Shown: positions 18,419 to 28,056 of the stretch, piece after piece | Numbering within the stretch: position 1 is the first letter of the stretch | How the letters are laid out: each line of letters starts with the position of its first letter | Notes under the pieces: generated by a model | What the model saw: the letters and a program-made list of their open reading frames with translations, nothing else | Told to the model about the DNA's origin: nothing | Databases searched by the model: none | Origin: Stieleria mannarensis | GTDB taxonomy: Bacteria; Planctomycetota; Planctomycetia; Pirellulales; Pirellulaceae | Direction of reading: 5' to 3' | Assembly: GCF_014154935.1 (NCBI RefSeq) | Contig: NZ_JACEHH010000030.1 | Location: 1 to 64,000, forward strand | Length of the DNA: 64,000 bases | Position numbers and translations under genes: made by a program

Positions 18419-19870
18419 GTGAGCAAAACTGAGTCGCAAAACGCAGGCAAGTTTGATAGCAATCAGGACAGTCGAGTCGCGGATCACCGCGACCGGCTCA
18501 GCGGCATCGTCGCGGTGGCCGGCGGGGGCGTGTTGGCGGGCGTCTTTTATGCGCTGGTTTACGCGACCTCGTGGGCGCCGCTGGAACGCTACTTCCTCGG
18601 CCACCCGGTGGCGATCGCGGCGACCATCCTGTTTTGCATCGCGGTTTGCATCCTGGGGCTGAAGGCCTGGGCGACGCGTCAACAATGGGCGTTGCTGCGA
18701 CGCGCCGACGATGCGGCCCTGTCGCCCCAACGACAACTCGATTCACCGACACAGGAATTCCGCGACCGTCACGACGCCGGGTTTGTCGCTCAGACCTGGT
18801 CGAGTGATCTGGCCAAGCTGCCTCGCGAGGTTGCCCGCTGCCAGCTCGTTGTCCGGCTGCGTGAAGTCCTGATGCGTCAGTCCGGGCGTGGGACCACCAA
18901 GCATTTGGCCGACGACCTGCGCGAGCTATCCTCTCGCGATGCCGATTCGGCGCACGACTCGTTCGCCCTGGTCCGGATCATCGTCTGGGCGATCCCGATG
19001 TTGGGGTTCTTGGGGACCGTGATCGGGATCACGCAAACGCTGGGCGGCTTGGATTTTTCCAACGGCAACGCGGCGGTCGACAATTTGAAGAGTGGCTTGT
19101 ACGTGGCGTTTGACACCACAGCGTTGGGCTTGGTGCTTTCGATCGTGGCGATCTTCTTGCAGTTCCCTGTCGAACGCAGCGAGCAACAGTTGTTGGCCGC
19201 GATCGATGAACGCGTGGGCTTTTTGACTGGGTTGCATCTGCCGGGTGATGAAGTCGCCGACAACCAATTCGAATTGCTGGCCCAGTTGTGCGAGGGCGTT
19301 CGTACGGCGGTCGCGGAATCGCTGAGCAACCAAACGACGCTGTGGCGGGAAACGATCGACGAAGCTCAAGGCTATTGGCAGCAAGCTCACAACGTGCAAT
19401 CGCAAAGCTTCGTCGACGCGGTGGAGCAAACTCTGACGCCAGCAATGCGCGAGCATGCCAATGCACTTCACGACCATGCCGAGCAGATGGAGCGTTCGAC
19501 GCAGCGGAACCGAGAACAGCTGGAACATCAATTCGACCGATGGCAATCACAGCTCTCGACGTGGCAGGAAACCATCGTCGCCGGTGCCGATGCGATGACG
19601 AAACAGCACGCGATGATGCTGGATCAAGTCGATCAGGCGGCGTTGGTCCGCGAGCAAGCCAGTTCGGTGTTGAATCTGCAACAAACGTTGGCGGCAAACC
19701 TGAATCTGTTGGACGAAACAAACCGTCGCATCGATGAGAACATGGGCGCGGCGGCAGGCCAGGGAATGGCCGACGCGATGATCGTGCTGGCGCGTGCCGT
19801 GGACGTGCTGAGCCGCGAGATGGTGGCGGTCAAGTCGAACATGAACCAAGATTCGAGGCGGGCTGCATGA
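18419..19870 (+). CDS. ExbB/MotA-like channel protein with long coiled-coil tail
   Basis: This 483-residue protein (GTG start) has four predicted membrane spans. They include the conserved channel pair IVWAIPMLGFLGTVIGI and AFDTTALGLVLSIVAIFLQF typical of MotA/TolQ/ExbB. The C-terminal 180 residues are rich in Gln, Glu and Ala with heptad character (AMREHANALHDHAEQMERST) and probably form a cytoplasmic coiled coil. The stop overlaps the start of the next gene (ATGA). With the following two genes it forms a second three-gene motor unit, distinct from the ExbB/ExbD pair at 12-14 kb. Confidence 0.88.
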   Translation: MSKTESQNAGKFDSNQDSRVADHRDRLSGIVAVAGGGVLAGVFYALVYATSWAPLERYFLGHPVAIAATILFCIAVCILGLKAWATRQQWALLRRADDAALSPQRQLDSPTQEFRDRHDAGFVAQTWSSDLAKLPREVARCQLVVRLREVLMRQSGRGTTKHLADDLRELSSRDADSAHDSFALVRIIVWAIPMLGFLGTVIGITQTLGGLDFSNGNAAVDNLKSGLYVAFDTTALGLVLSIVAIFLQFPVERSEQQLLAAIDERVGFLTGLHLPGDEVADNQFELLAQLCEGVRTAVAESLSNQTTLWRETIDEAQGYWQQAHNVQSQSFVDAVEQTLTPAMREHANALHDHAEQMERSTQRNREQLEHQFDRWQSQLSTWQETIVAGADAMTKQHAMMLDQVDQAALVREQASSVLNLQQTLAANLNLLDETNRRIDENMGAAAGQGMADAMIVLARAVDVLSREMVAVKSNMNQDSRRAA

Positions 19871-21930
19871 GCGGGCGTCGACGCCAGAGCCTGTCGCCGA
19901 CACTGTTCCCGTTCCTCGCCGTCTTGGTTTGTACCCTGGGGACGTTGATCCTGCTGTTGGCGTTGGTGGCACAAAACACCTCCGATGCGGCGCAACAAAT
20001 CGCCGAGACAACGGTCGAAGATCCACCGAGCGATCCGGGACAGTTGACCGTTGGTGACGTCGAACTGTTGGTCGAAGAGGAAGAGTTTCGCCTGGGCGAA
20101 TTGATTTCTTTTCGCGACGCACAGACGGGTGACCTGGAAGACCGACGCGACCAACTGGCCCACGTCGAAGACCACATGCGACGCATCCGCGAGCGGTTGA
20201 AACAGATCGGCCAGGCGATGGAACAGGCGATGTCCGAGGATCCGATGCCGGCGGCAACGGCCGAAGAGGTCAAGAACCTGAAGGAACAGCTGGTCAAAGA
20301 ACAGTTGGTGGTGAAGCAGCTGCGCGAAGAAATCGAAACGGCCAAGCCGCGTTTTGTGATCGTTCCGCACCAGGGACCCAACGGCACCGACCGGCGGCCG
20401 CTCTATTTGGAGTGCACGGCCAAGGGCGTGACGATTTGGCCCGAAGGCGTCACGATCACGCGGAACCAATTGGAGCAATCGTCTTCGACGGCCAATCCGC
20501 TCGATGATGCGCTGCGCGCCGCTCGTTACCACGCGATGCAGCAGTACGGCGACACGATTCCGCCCTACCCGATGTTGTTGGTCCGTCCCGGTGGCGTGGA
20601 CAGCTATTACGCGGCCCGAGCGGCGATGACGGATTGGGACGACCAGTTCGGATACGAATTGGTGCCGGACGATGTGAATCTGGCCTATCCCAATCCCGAT
20701 CCGGTGATGCGCCAGCGGATGGAGTACGCGATCAATCAGGCACTCGATCGAATGACCAAACAGTCGATCGTGCGATCCATTCGGGGATCCGGAAGTCGCT
20801 ATCCCGGCAGCCGCTCTGTCGACGGGCCGGTGGGCAACGGCGGGAACTTTCAGCGTGGAGCGGGAGCCGGCGGATCGGTTGCGGGGGCCGAGGGTCAGAT
20901 GCCGCCAAGTTCTGCCGGACCGTCACGCCCGCCCGCCAAGGTGCCGCGGTTGTCGGTTTCACAAATGGATCGTCAGGGTCGGCAAAGTGGTTACCGCGAC
21001 CATCGGATGTTCCCCACGCGAACCTACGGCGGCGGTGGATCGAGTGATCAAACACCGCTCACGCCCGAGGCGGCCAAACAAAGGTTGGACCGGCAACTGC
21101 AAGAGTCGGCGTCGTTGTTGGCCGAATCGGAAGCCACTGACCGTCAATTGAATCAGGCGGCCACGACGGCGGTCGGTCAGATCACCGGTGGAACAGATGC
21201 GGATTCGTCCCATCCCAAGACCGCCGGGATGCAGTTTCCAAGCAGCGGCGACGAGCAATCATCCTCGGCGGTGCTGGCCCAGGGCAATTCGGATTCCGGA
21301 GGTCGGCAACGAGTCATTGGCAAGGCCAACGCTAAAACCCAAGACGATCCCGGCGGGTTCGGCCCCTTGGCCGGGGCGCCATCGGGGATGAACCGAATGA
21401 ACCAGCCCAAGGTGTCGCAGCGTAGGAAAGCCCCGGCGCCGACCGAGGGCCAGAGCGAAATCGCGAATCAGAATCCGACATCCACGCCATCCGATTCGCC
21501 CCAGAACCCTCGTCGGTTGGTCCAGCGACGCGGCGCCGATTGGGCGTTGCCGAGCAGTGTCACGTTGGGCCGCGGCAATGAGATCGTTCGTTCGGTCCGG
21601 ATGCAAATCTATCCCGATCGGTTCGTGTTGTTGTCCGATGCGGTCAGCCGGACGGACGAAACGTTCACGCTCGGCCCGGACGACTTCAATCAGGCGACGC
21701 TGGAATTGGCAACCAGTGTTCGTGACCGGATCGAGCGTTGGGGCGCGGCCGCGCCCGGTGCCCGCTGGTCGCCGCAATTGAAGGTCGATGTGATGCCCGG
21801 TGCGGAGCCGCAGTACCAACAATGGAGCCGGCTGATGATCGGCAGCGGGCTGCCGATCCAGCGTGTCGGCGGCGATCAAGGTGACGGATACCGTCATGCA
21901 GAAACCAACCCGCAAGGTGATTTCAAATGA
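19867..21930 (+). CDS. Single-span partner protein of the ExbB-like channel, long
   Basis: This 687-residue protein begins MSGRRRQSLSPTLFPFL and has one N-terminal transmembrane helix (LAVLVCTLGTLILLLALVA). A coiled coil follows (about residues 60-170) and then a long Pro/Gly/Ser-rich low-complexity region. The C-terminal folded part starts near RRLVQRRGADWALPSS. The topology is that of ExbD/MotB-like stator proteins, but the helix has no aspartate. It overlaps both neighbours by four bases (ATGA), so the three products are probably made together. The function is inferred from this context only. Confidence 0.8.
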   Translation: MSGRRRQSLSPTLFPFLAVLVCTLGTLILLLALVAQNTSDAAQQIAETTVEDPPSDPGQLTVGDVELLVEEEEFRLGELISFRDAQTGDLEDRRDQLAHVEDHMRRIRERLKQIGQAMEQAMSEDPMPAATAEEVKNLKEQLVKEQLVVKQLREEIETAKPRFVIVPHQGPNGTDRRPLYLECTAKGVTIWPEGVTITRNQLEQSSSTANPLDDALRAARYHAMQQYGDTIPPYPMLLVRPGGVDSYYAARAAMTDWDDQFGYELVPDDVNLAYPNPDPVMRQRMEYAINQALDRMTKQSIVRSIRGSGSRYPGSRSVDGPVGNGGNFQRGAGAGGSVAGAEGQMPPSSAGPSRPPAKVPRLSVSQMDRQGRQSGYRDHRMFPTRTYGGGGSSDQTPLTPEAAKQRLDRQLQESASLLAESEATDRQLNQAATTAVGQITGGTDADSSHPKTAGMQFPSSGDEQSSSAVLAQGNSDSGGRQRVIGKANAKTQDDPGGFGPLAGAPSGMNRMNQPKVSQRRKAPAPTEGQSEIANQNPTSTPSDSPQNPRRLVQRRGADWALPSSVTLGRGNEIVRSVRMQIYPDRFVLLSDAVSRTDETFTLGPDDFNQATLELATSVRDRIERWGAAAPGARWSPQLKVDVMPGAEPQYQQWSRLMIGSGLPIQRVGGDQGDGYRHAETNPQGDFK

Positions 21931-22970
21931 GCGGACGACGACGCAGAGAAGGAGTATCAGTGGGGCACGATGCCTTTTTGGACATCGTCGCCAACCTGGT
22001 CGGCATCCTGATCATCTTGGTCGTGGTGCTGGGGGCTCAATCGGAGGCAATCTTGCGTGACGCCAAACCGAAGAAGGTCGAACCGGTCGATCCAAAGGCC
22101 CGCGTCGCCGGCGAGGCCGAGATGCGATCGCTGGCCACGGTGGCGGCGCGGGCGGCGTCGGCCCAAGCGGATTCGATGCGGTTGGAACGCACGATCAAGC
22201 TGTTGGATTCCAAGATCGCACAGCAAGCCGAACGGCGGACGATCCTGTTGACCTTATTGACCGAAGCCGAAGCGGCTTGGGAAGACGAGCAAGCCAAGTT
22301 GGACGATGCCCGTCGCGAGGCGGCCCTGCGCAACGCTGAAGCGGAGGAGTTGAAGACGAAGCTGACCGAGATGGTCGGTGCCCGGACTCAATTGGAAACC
22401 GAGCAACCGCCGGTTGTCGCGATCTCGCATTTGCCGACGCCGATGGCCAAGACCGTGTTCGGGGAGGAGGTCTATTTTCGTTTGAAGGATGATCGGTTGT
22501 CGGTGATCCCATTCAAGTTATTGACCGAAGAGATCGGACGAAATTTTCGACGGACTTCGGGAAGCCTTCGTGAAGGCGTCAGTGATGCGGCGGTCGGTCC
22601 GGTGCGGGGCTATGTCGCCCGGTACGTGCTTAGCCGCAGCAATGAACTGGTCAGCGACGGCAACGCGATCGCCCGGATGAGTCGTGCGCGGGTGGTCGTC
22701 GCGTCATTCGAACCGCTCCAGGAACCGCATGGCACTCCGATCGAAGAAGTTTTGGCCAACGACGATTGGTTGGATGTGGAACTGTCACGCTACCCGGCTG
22801 AGACGACGACGGTGACGGTGGCGGTGTATCCCGACAGCTACGGTTCGTTTCGCAAGCTGCGCGAAAAAATCTATGCCAAGGGTTACGCATCGGCGGCGCG
22901 GCCGATCAAGGACGGCAGCCCGATTTATGTGAACTTCGCCGGCGGCGGGACGCGGTCGGTGGCTCAGTAG
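21927..22970 (+). CDS. Single-span ExbD/MotB-like partner protein with membrane aspartate
   Basis: This 347-residue protein starts MSGRRRREGVSVGHDAFLDI, resembling the start of the upstream gene, and has one N-terminal helix (FLDIVANLVGILIILVVVL). The aspartate at its entry matches the proton-carrying Asp of ExbD and MotB. A coiled coil follows (about residues 60-140), then a folded C-terminal half of unknown family. It overlaps the upstream gene (ATGA). It is the likely ion-conducting partner of the ExbB-like channel at 18.4-19.9 kb. Confidence 0.82.
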   Translation: MSGRRRREGVSVGHDAFLDIVANLVGILIILVVVLGAQSEAILRDAKPKKVEPVDPKARVAGEAEMRSLATVAARAASAQADSMRLERTIKLLDSKIAQQAERRTILLTLLTEAEAAWEDEQAKLDDARREAALRNAEAEELKTKLTEMVGARTQLETEQPPVVAISHLPTPMAKTVFGEEVYFRLKDDRLSVIPFKLLTEEIGRNFRRTSGSLREGVSDAAVGPVRGYVARYVLSRSNELVSDGNAIARMSRARVVVASFEPLQEPHGTPIEEVLANDDWLDVELSRYPAETTTVTVAVYPDSYGSFRKLREKIYAKGYASAARPIKDGSPIYVNFAGGGTRSVAQ

Positions 22971-23874
22971 TTGGGAGTTGGGAGTTGGGCTGACGGTGAT
23001 AGACAAACTTGTCGACGTGACGGATTGGTGCGTAGTGGAAGTCGCCCAGGCTTTCGTGTTTCGGGGGCGAAAGCGACTCTTCCAGCGCGGGCCCTCTCTG
23101 GCGTTTGCTCGATGGTATTTACTTGCTGGGCAAACGCCGTCTCTCGCATCGCATTGAAGTCTATACAATTTACCATGGCTCCCTTCTCCCCCGGCTTTGT
23201 GGGGGAGAAGGGCTGGGGATGAGGGGGCCAACGCTGCGAAAACTGGTTGGGTGGACGGCCCCTCACCCCCAGCCTGGCCTGATGAAAATCAACGGAACTT
23301 GGAAGGTTGGGTAGGTTCGGGGACGTTCAACGATTCTGCTGGATCCCTCGATTGCAAATTGCAAATTGTTCATTGCAAATTTTAAATTTGCCGGGAATCG
23401 TCGCTCAAATCATTTTGCAATTTGCAGTGTTCATTTTGCAATTTGCAATCATTGTCGGTTCACCACTACCAGACGCCACTCAATTTTCATCAGGCCACCC
23501 CCAGCCATGCCCTAACTGGACAGCGCCACTTTACGGCGACTTGCTCAAAAGATGCCGGAATCACCGTGGTAGATGGGATGAGTTTCACGCCAGTCGTACT
23601 CGTACTCAACAAAGTGGTACTCGTACTCCTACTCGATAGCTCGTGGGAAACTTGCGGATCGAGTAGGAGTACGAGTACCGGCGAAACGTCTGAGTACGAG
23701 TACGATCAACTCTAACCCGCAAATCCTGGTGTTTCTGATTCAAAGTGGCGCTGTCCAGCTAAATTGCGGACCAATTGGTGTAAACGCCGTCTCTCCCAGA
23801 GGGAGAGAATTTGAATGTGGGCCGAACGCTGCACCAATACAATCGACGTCCTTCCGGCGCGTGCGGGAGGCCAA
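22971..23874. other. Gene-free repeat-rich region
   Basis: About 900 bp between convergent genes without a credible gene. It holds GGGAGTTG copies right after the previous stop, a worn family B element (23031-23088), a 12-bp hairpin CCCTTCTCCCCC / GGGGGAGAAGGG (23181-23212), repeated GCAAATTGCAAATTG motifs (23348-23450), and an inverted-repeat element at 23513-23761 listed separately. Confidence 0.7.
23513..23761. repeat. MITE-like element with 20-bp terminal inverted repeats (family F)
   Basis: Termini TAACTGGACAGCGCCACTTT (23513-23532) and AAAGTGGCGCTGTCCAGCTA (23742-23761) are inverted copies with one mismatch. Inside lies a perfect 22-bp inverted pair (23616-23637 and 23658-23679) built from GTACTCGTACTC units. 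No coding capacity is seen, so it would be a non-autonomous element. Confidence 0.75.
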
Positions 23875-25164
23875 CTACCCGAGCGCCTTGTCGCTGATGT
23901 CTTTGCGGCACCAGGCGCCGGGCCAGCGGATTTTTTGGACGGCGGTGTAGGCCTTGAGCTTTGCGGCGCTGATGGTGTTGCCGATCGCGGTGACGCCCAA
24001 CACGCGTCCGCCGGCGTTGACGACCTTGCCGTCGGCGGTCGTTGTTCCGGCATGAAAGACTTTGACGTCTTCGACTTCGGCGGCGTCGTCCAAGCCCGTG
24101 ATCACGCGGCCTTTTTCGTAGCTGCCCGGGTAGCCTTCGCTGGCCATCACGACACACAAACTGGGGCGTTCATCCCATTCGAGCGGCCCGAGTTCGGAGA
24201 GTTTTCCGTCGGCTGCGGCGACCAGCACATCGAACAGGTCCGACTTCAGCCGCATCAACAGCGGCTGGCATTCCGGGTCACCGAAGCGGACATTGAACTC
24301 GAGGACTTTGGGGCCGGCGGCGGTCAGCATCAGCCCGGCGTACAGGACGCCTTTGAAAGGTTTTCGCGCTCGTTTCATCGCGTGGACGACGGGGACCAGC
24401 ACGTCGGATTCGATTTTCGCGAACATCGCCTCGTCGACGATCGGCGTCGGGCAGTATGCGCCCATGCCGCCGGTGTTGGGTCCGGTGTCACCGTCGTAGG
24501 CGGGTTTGTGATCTTGGGCGGCCGGCAGCGAGATGATGGTTTCGCCGTCGGTGATCGCCAGCACGCTGGCTTCCTGGCCGATCAGTTTTTCTTCGATGAT
24601 CAGTTCGTTGCCCGCTTCGCCGAATTCTTTTTGGCCGGCGATGCGGTCGATCGCTTGCAGGGCATCGCTGCGGGTCTCACAGACGATCACGCCTTTGCCG
24701 GCGGCCAGTCCATCGGCTTTGACCACCACGGGGACCTGATCGGTCGGCTCGCTGTACTTGTCCTTGATGTAGCGTGAGGCGTCTTCGGCGTTTCGGAAGG
24801 TGCGGTAATCGGCGGTGGGGATGTCGGCGGTGTGCAGCAGGTTCTTGCAGAACACCTTGCTGCCTTCCAGTTCGGCCGCGGCGGCGGTGGGGCCGAAGAC
24901 GCGAAGGCCGGCATCTTCGAGGGCATCGACCAGGCCCAGCACCAGCGGGGCTTCGGGGCCGACGACGGTCAGGTCAATCGCATGCTGCTTGGCAAACTGG
25001 ACCAGGTCGTCGACGTCGGTCGCCGCGATGTCGACGTTGGTCGCTTCGGTCGCGGTTCCCGCATTACCCGGAGCGACGAAGACCTCCGTCACCTTCGGGC
25101 TTTGTCCGAGTTTCCACGCGAGGGCATGTTCGCGTCCACCGCTGCCGACCACCAATACTTTCAT
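23875..25164 (-). CDS. purD: Phosphoribosylamine-glycine ligase (GAR synthetase)
   Basis: PurD joins glycine to phosphoribosylamine with ATP, the second step of purine synthesis. The 429-residue protein starts MKVLVVGSGGREHALAWKL, has the GPEAPL segment, ATP-grasp lid and metal-binding residues (LEFNVRFGDPECQPLL) and is of normal length. The ATG at 25164 is chosen over upstream GTG codons because homologues start at MKVLV. No purine gene neighbours it in the window. Confidence 0.96.
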   Translation of the reverse strand: MKVLVVGSGGREHALAWKLGQSPKVTEVFVAPGNAGTATEATNVDIAATDVDDLVQFAKQHAIDLTVVGPEAPLVLGLVDALEDAGLRVFGPTAAAAELEGSKVFCKNLLHTADIPTADYRTFRNAEDASRYIKDKYSEPTDQVPVVVKADGLAAGKGVIVCETRSDALQAIDRIAGQKEFGEAGNELIIEEKLIGQEASVLAITDGETIISLPAAQDHKPAYDGDTGPNTGGMGAYCPTPIVDEAMFAKIESDVLVPVVHAMKRARKPFKGVLYAGLMLTAAGPKVLEFNVRFGDPECQPLLMRLKSDLFDVLVAAADGKLSELGPLEWDERPSLCVVMASEGYPGSYEKGRVITGLDDAAEVEDVKVFHAGTTTADGKVVNAGGRVLGVTAIGNTISAAKLKAYTAVQKIRWPGAWCRKDISDKALG

Positions 25165-25266
25165 CACATTCACCACGGGAAGGGTTCCACCAAACAGATC
25201 GCTGATGCGGCAATGTAATTGTTCGGCGGAAATGATGGCAGATGGTGCAGCGGGCTGGCGGTTAAA

Positions 25267-25330
25267 CGTAGCTACCTTCGCCAGAAGGTGGGGCAGCGGC
25301 GTTTTCCACGCTCTGGCGAGCGTAGCTACG
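25267..25330. repeat. Family C inverted repeat
   Basis: CGTAGCTACCTTCGCCAGAA and its partner TCTGGCGAGCGTAGCTACG form imperfect inverted arms over 64 bp. Close copies lie at 26662-26725 and, in reverse orientation, at 55607-55671. Confidence 0.85.
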
Positions 25331-25720
25331 GCGAATCGAGAGGCTCGGTGACGATGGAGCCAACCCGGCCGACGGAACTTCGTGGGTCTTTACGGCGCTT
25401 TAGCGGTAGACATTTTCGCCTTTGTGCGTATAATTCCACTCGACCCCCCGGGAATCGTGTTTCTGTCGCCCGCTTTACCCCACCCCACCCCCAGTGGCGA
25501 CGCGATTCCCGACGACTAGTTTTTGAGAAGGTGGCGGCCGGCTGAGTTCCCCGCTCTGGTTCGGCCGCCGCCTTTTTCTTTGCTCGTCTTGAACCAGTCT
25601 GTACGAGAGCGATCGATGTCACTGGCTTTTGATGTCGCTGCCGGACGCGGTCTTAATCTCGCCCCGCGGACCAATTACACTCGACGCGTTCGAGGCACCC
25701 ATCCCTGTAGGAGTTTACGT

Positions 25721-26524
25721 GTGAACCACTTTGTATCTTTGACCCGATTGTTTGTTCCTTCAGCCGCCGCGATCGCCGTTTGCGCGATGTTGCTGGCCAG
25801 CTCACCCGCCCAGGCCCAAGAGACGGGCACGCTGCGGATGACGTTCAAATTGAAAGGCGCGGCGAAAACCTTTCCGCCGATCGCCCCCAACGTGGATCAG
25901 GCGTTTTGCGGTTTGAAGCAGATTCCCGATGAAACGCTGGTTGTGAATCCGAAGAACAGCGGCATCAAGAACGTGATCGTCTACGTTTACACGGGGCGTC
26001 GCGGGACCGAGTTGCCGGAGATGGAATTGAAGCCGGAAACTCATGAGCTGGCGAACAAAGATTGCCGGTTTGAGCCCCACGTGTTGATCGCCAAGAAGGG
26101 CGACACGATCAAGGTCACCAACCCGGACAAGGTCGGCCACAACGCGAATTTCCAGTTCTTCAACAACACCCAGCAGAACTTGACGGTCCCCGCCGGTGGG
26201 GCGGTTGAGATTGAGCTGAAAGAGGATGAGCCGGCGCCGATTCCGGTTGCCTGCAACATCCACAACTGGATGAAGGCCCAGGTCGTCGTGCTCGATCACC
26301 CCTTTGCGGCGGTCAGCAATGAAGACGGCGTGCTGGAAATCAAGGGGCTGCCCGTCGGTGAGGAAGTCGTGTTCCGCGCCAACCACGAAAACGGTTCGCT
26401 GAAAGAAGTGATCGTCAATGGCGAAGAGACCGATTGGCGAAGCAGCAAGTTCGAAGTCGAAATCAAGGCCGGAATGAACGACATGGGGACGATCGAAGTG
26501 CCCGTCGATGCGTTCAGCCTGTAA
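25721..26524 (+). CDS. Exported cupredoxin (blue-copper) domain protein
   Basis: This 267-residue protein has a signal peptide ending near SSPAQAQE. Its plastocyanin-like domain has candidate type 1 copper ligands: the His of KVGHNANFQF, then the Cys, His and Met of VACNIHNWMKAQ. A C-terminal beta domain (DGVLEIKGLPVGEEVVFRA) resembles carboxypeptidase-regulatory-like folds. The GTG at 25721 is taken as the start because AGGAG lies eight bases upstream; the frame is open further upstream but not signal-like. It lies upstream of the cytochrome oxidase maturation genes on the same strand, so it may carry electrons in the same respiratory chain, though a repeat element separates them. Confidence 0.88.
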   Translation: MNHFVSLTRLFVPSAAAIAVCAMLLASSPAQAQETGTLRMTFKLKGAAKTFPPIAPNVDQAFCGLKQIPDETLVVNPKNSGIKNVIVYVYTGRRGTELPEMELKPETHELANKDCRFEPHVLIAKKGDTIKVTNPDKVGHNANFQFFNNTQQNLTVPAGGAVEIELKEDEPAPIPVACNIHNWMKAQVVVLDHPFAAVSNEDGVLEIKGLPVGEEVVFRANHENGSLKEVIVNGEETDWRSSKFEVEIKAGMNDMGTIEVPVDAFSL

Positions 26525-26661
26525 GAAGTTCGGTTTGAATTCAGCGTTCGGTTATTGGGCGTGTTCCCAGGTTTGTGCCTGAGGACACGCTCGTTTGGCG
26601 AATCCGCCTCACGGAGAGGCGGGGCCCAGCGGAAGTGCTGCGGTGACATTGCGTTGCACGA

Positions 26662-26725
26662 CGTAGCTACCTTCGCCAGAAGGTGGATTCCCCGGCACTG
26701 TCCACGCTCTGGCGAGCGTAGCTAC
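26662..26725. repeat. Family C inverted repeat
   Basis: Second copy of the CGTAGCTACCTTCGCCAGAA element, same orientation as the copy at 25267, between the cupredoxin gene and the cytochrome c gene. Confidence 0.85.
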
Positions 26726-26826
26726 ATCAGCGTGATGCGATCCCGCGTCGACCGACTTCCGCCGCCGCGAAACTGCGACAATTCATTCGGTTGGTTCACT
26801 CGGCGGCGTTCGGTTACGCTGCTGTT

Positions 26827-28056
26827 ATGAAATCAACCGTCGACGCAACTCCGTTTTTCTCTCTACCGATCCTTGCGGCTCCGATTCTGGTCGCATTTCT
26901 ATTGTGCGGCTGTGATGCCCCGGTGGAGCATTACCCGCCTAACGAAGTCTATTCGCTGGTCGTTTCGGCCAAGCTGGATGCGCCGACCGAGCTGGCGGCC
27001 GAAGACACGACGGCGGCGCTGGAGGCTTGGTTCGGGACCCCGATCGAGCCGCGATGGCCGGTCGAGCAGATGTCGCGTGATGGAGCGAAGACGTTGGTCA
27101 GTCTGGAGAATTTGCAGCGGGCCGCCGGGCCGGTCTACAGCGACCAGTCCAATCGGCACTTTGGCCTTTTCAACGAGCATTGTGTCACCTGCCACGGGGT
27201 TTCCGGCGGCGGCAGTGGGCCCGCGTCGCTGCTGCAAAACCCCTACCCACGCGACTTTCGTGCGGGCGTGTACAAGTGGAAATCGACCGAGCGGGGGGCG
27301 AAGCCGACGCGTGAGGATCTGTTGGCCATCCTGCGTCACGGGGCGCCGGGGACGGCGATGCCGTCGTTCCGGCAGGTGTCCGAGGATGATTTGGAGGCCT
27401 TGGTCGATTATGTCATCTATCTGTCGGTCCGCGGCGAATTTGAACGCCGGTTGCTGACCGAAGCGGTGGTGGAACTGGGGTACGAGGAAACACGGCCGGA
27501 TGACGACGCGAGTTTGTTGACGCTGGCGGGTTTTGATCAAGACGCCTTTGCCGTGGAGGTCGCCCGCGACACGCTGGACCGGATCACCGGTCAGTGGGTC
27601 GACGCCGACCAAGCGGTGATTCCCGTTCCAGAGGAGACGCCGGCCGGCGATGCGTCGATTGAGCGTGGCGACGCGTTGTTTCATGGGCGAATCGCCAACT
27701 GCGCGGGCTGTCACGGAAAGCAAGGCAGCGGGGATTTGGTCACGTTCGACTTTGACGATTGGACCAAAGAGTTTACCGAAGGGATCGCGGTGACGCCGAC
27801 TGATCGCGAGGCGGTGCGGCCGTTTCGCAAGGCAGGCGCGTTGCGGCCTCGGCAGATTCATCCGCGAAAGCTGACCGAGGGGGTCTATCGCGGCGGCGGG
27901 GATCCCGAGACGCTGTATCGCCGCATCGTCGCCGGCATCGCGGGCACGCCCATGGCCGGAATCATGGTCTCCGGCGAGCCCTCGGCGACGGGGCTGACCG
28001 GCGATCAGGTTTGGGACATCGTGCACTACGTGAAGTCACTCGGCGAGGCAAAATGA
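26827..28056 (+). CDS. Dihaem cytochrome c, probable lipoprotein
   Basis: The 409-residue protein has two haem c sites, CVTCH (119-123) and CAGCH (292-296), each in a cytochrome c domain with likely axial Met residues (TAMPSF and TPMAGI). The N-terminus has a signal with a possible lipobox ending at Cys29 (LLCGC), so it may be lipid-anchored in the periplasm. The ATG at 26827 starts this signal. It is the first gene of a cluster with ctaA, ctaB, SCO1 and DUF420, all linked to cytochrome c oxidase assembly, so it probably donates electrons to that oxidase or serves as an alternative subunit. Confidence 0.9.
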   Translation: MKSTVDATPFFSLPILAAPILVAFLLCGCDAPVEHYPPNEVYSLVVSAKLDAPTELAAEDTTAALEAWFGTPIEPRWPVEQMSRDGAKTLVSLENLQRAAGPVYSDQSNRHFGLFNEHCVTCHGVSGGGSGPASLLQNPYPRDFRAGVYKWKSTERGAKPTREDLLAILRHGAPGTAMPSFRQVSEDDLEALVDYVIYLSVRGEFERRLLTEAVVELGYEETRPDDDASLLTLAGFDQDAFAVEVARDTLDRITGQWVDADQAVIPVPEETPAGDASIERGDALFHGRIANCAGCHGKQGSGDLVTFDFDDWTKEFTEGIAVTPTDREAVRPFRKAGALRPRQIHPRKLTEGVYRGGGDPETLYRRIVAGIAGTPMAGIMVSGEPSATGLTGDQVWDIVHYVKSLGEAK

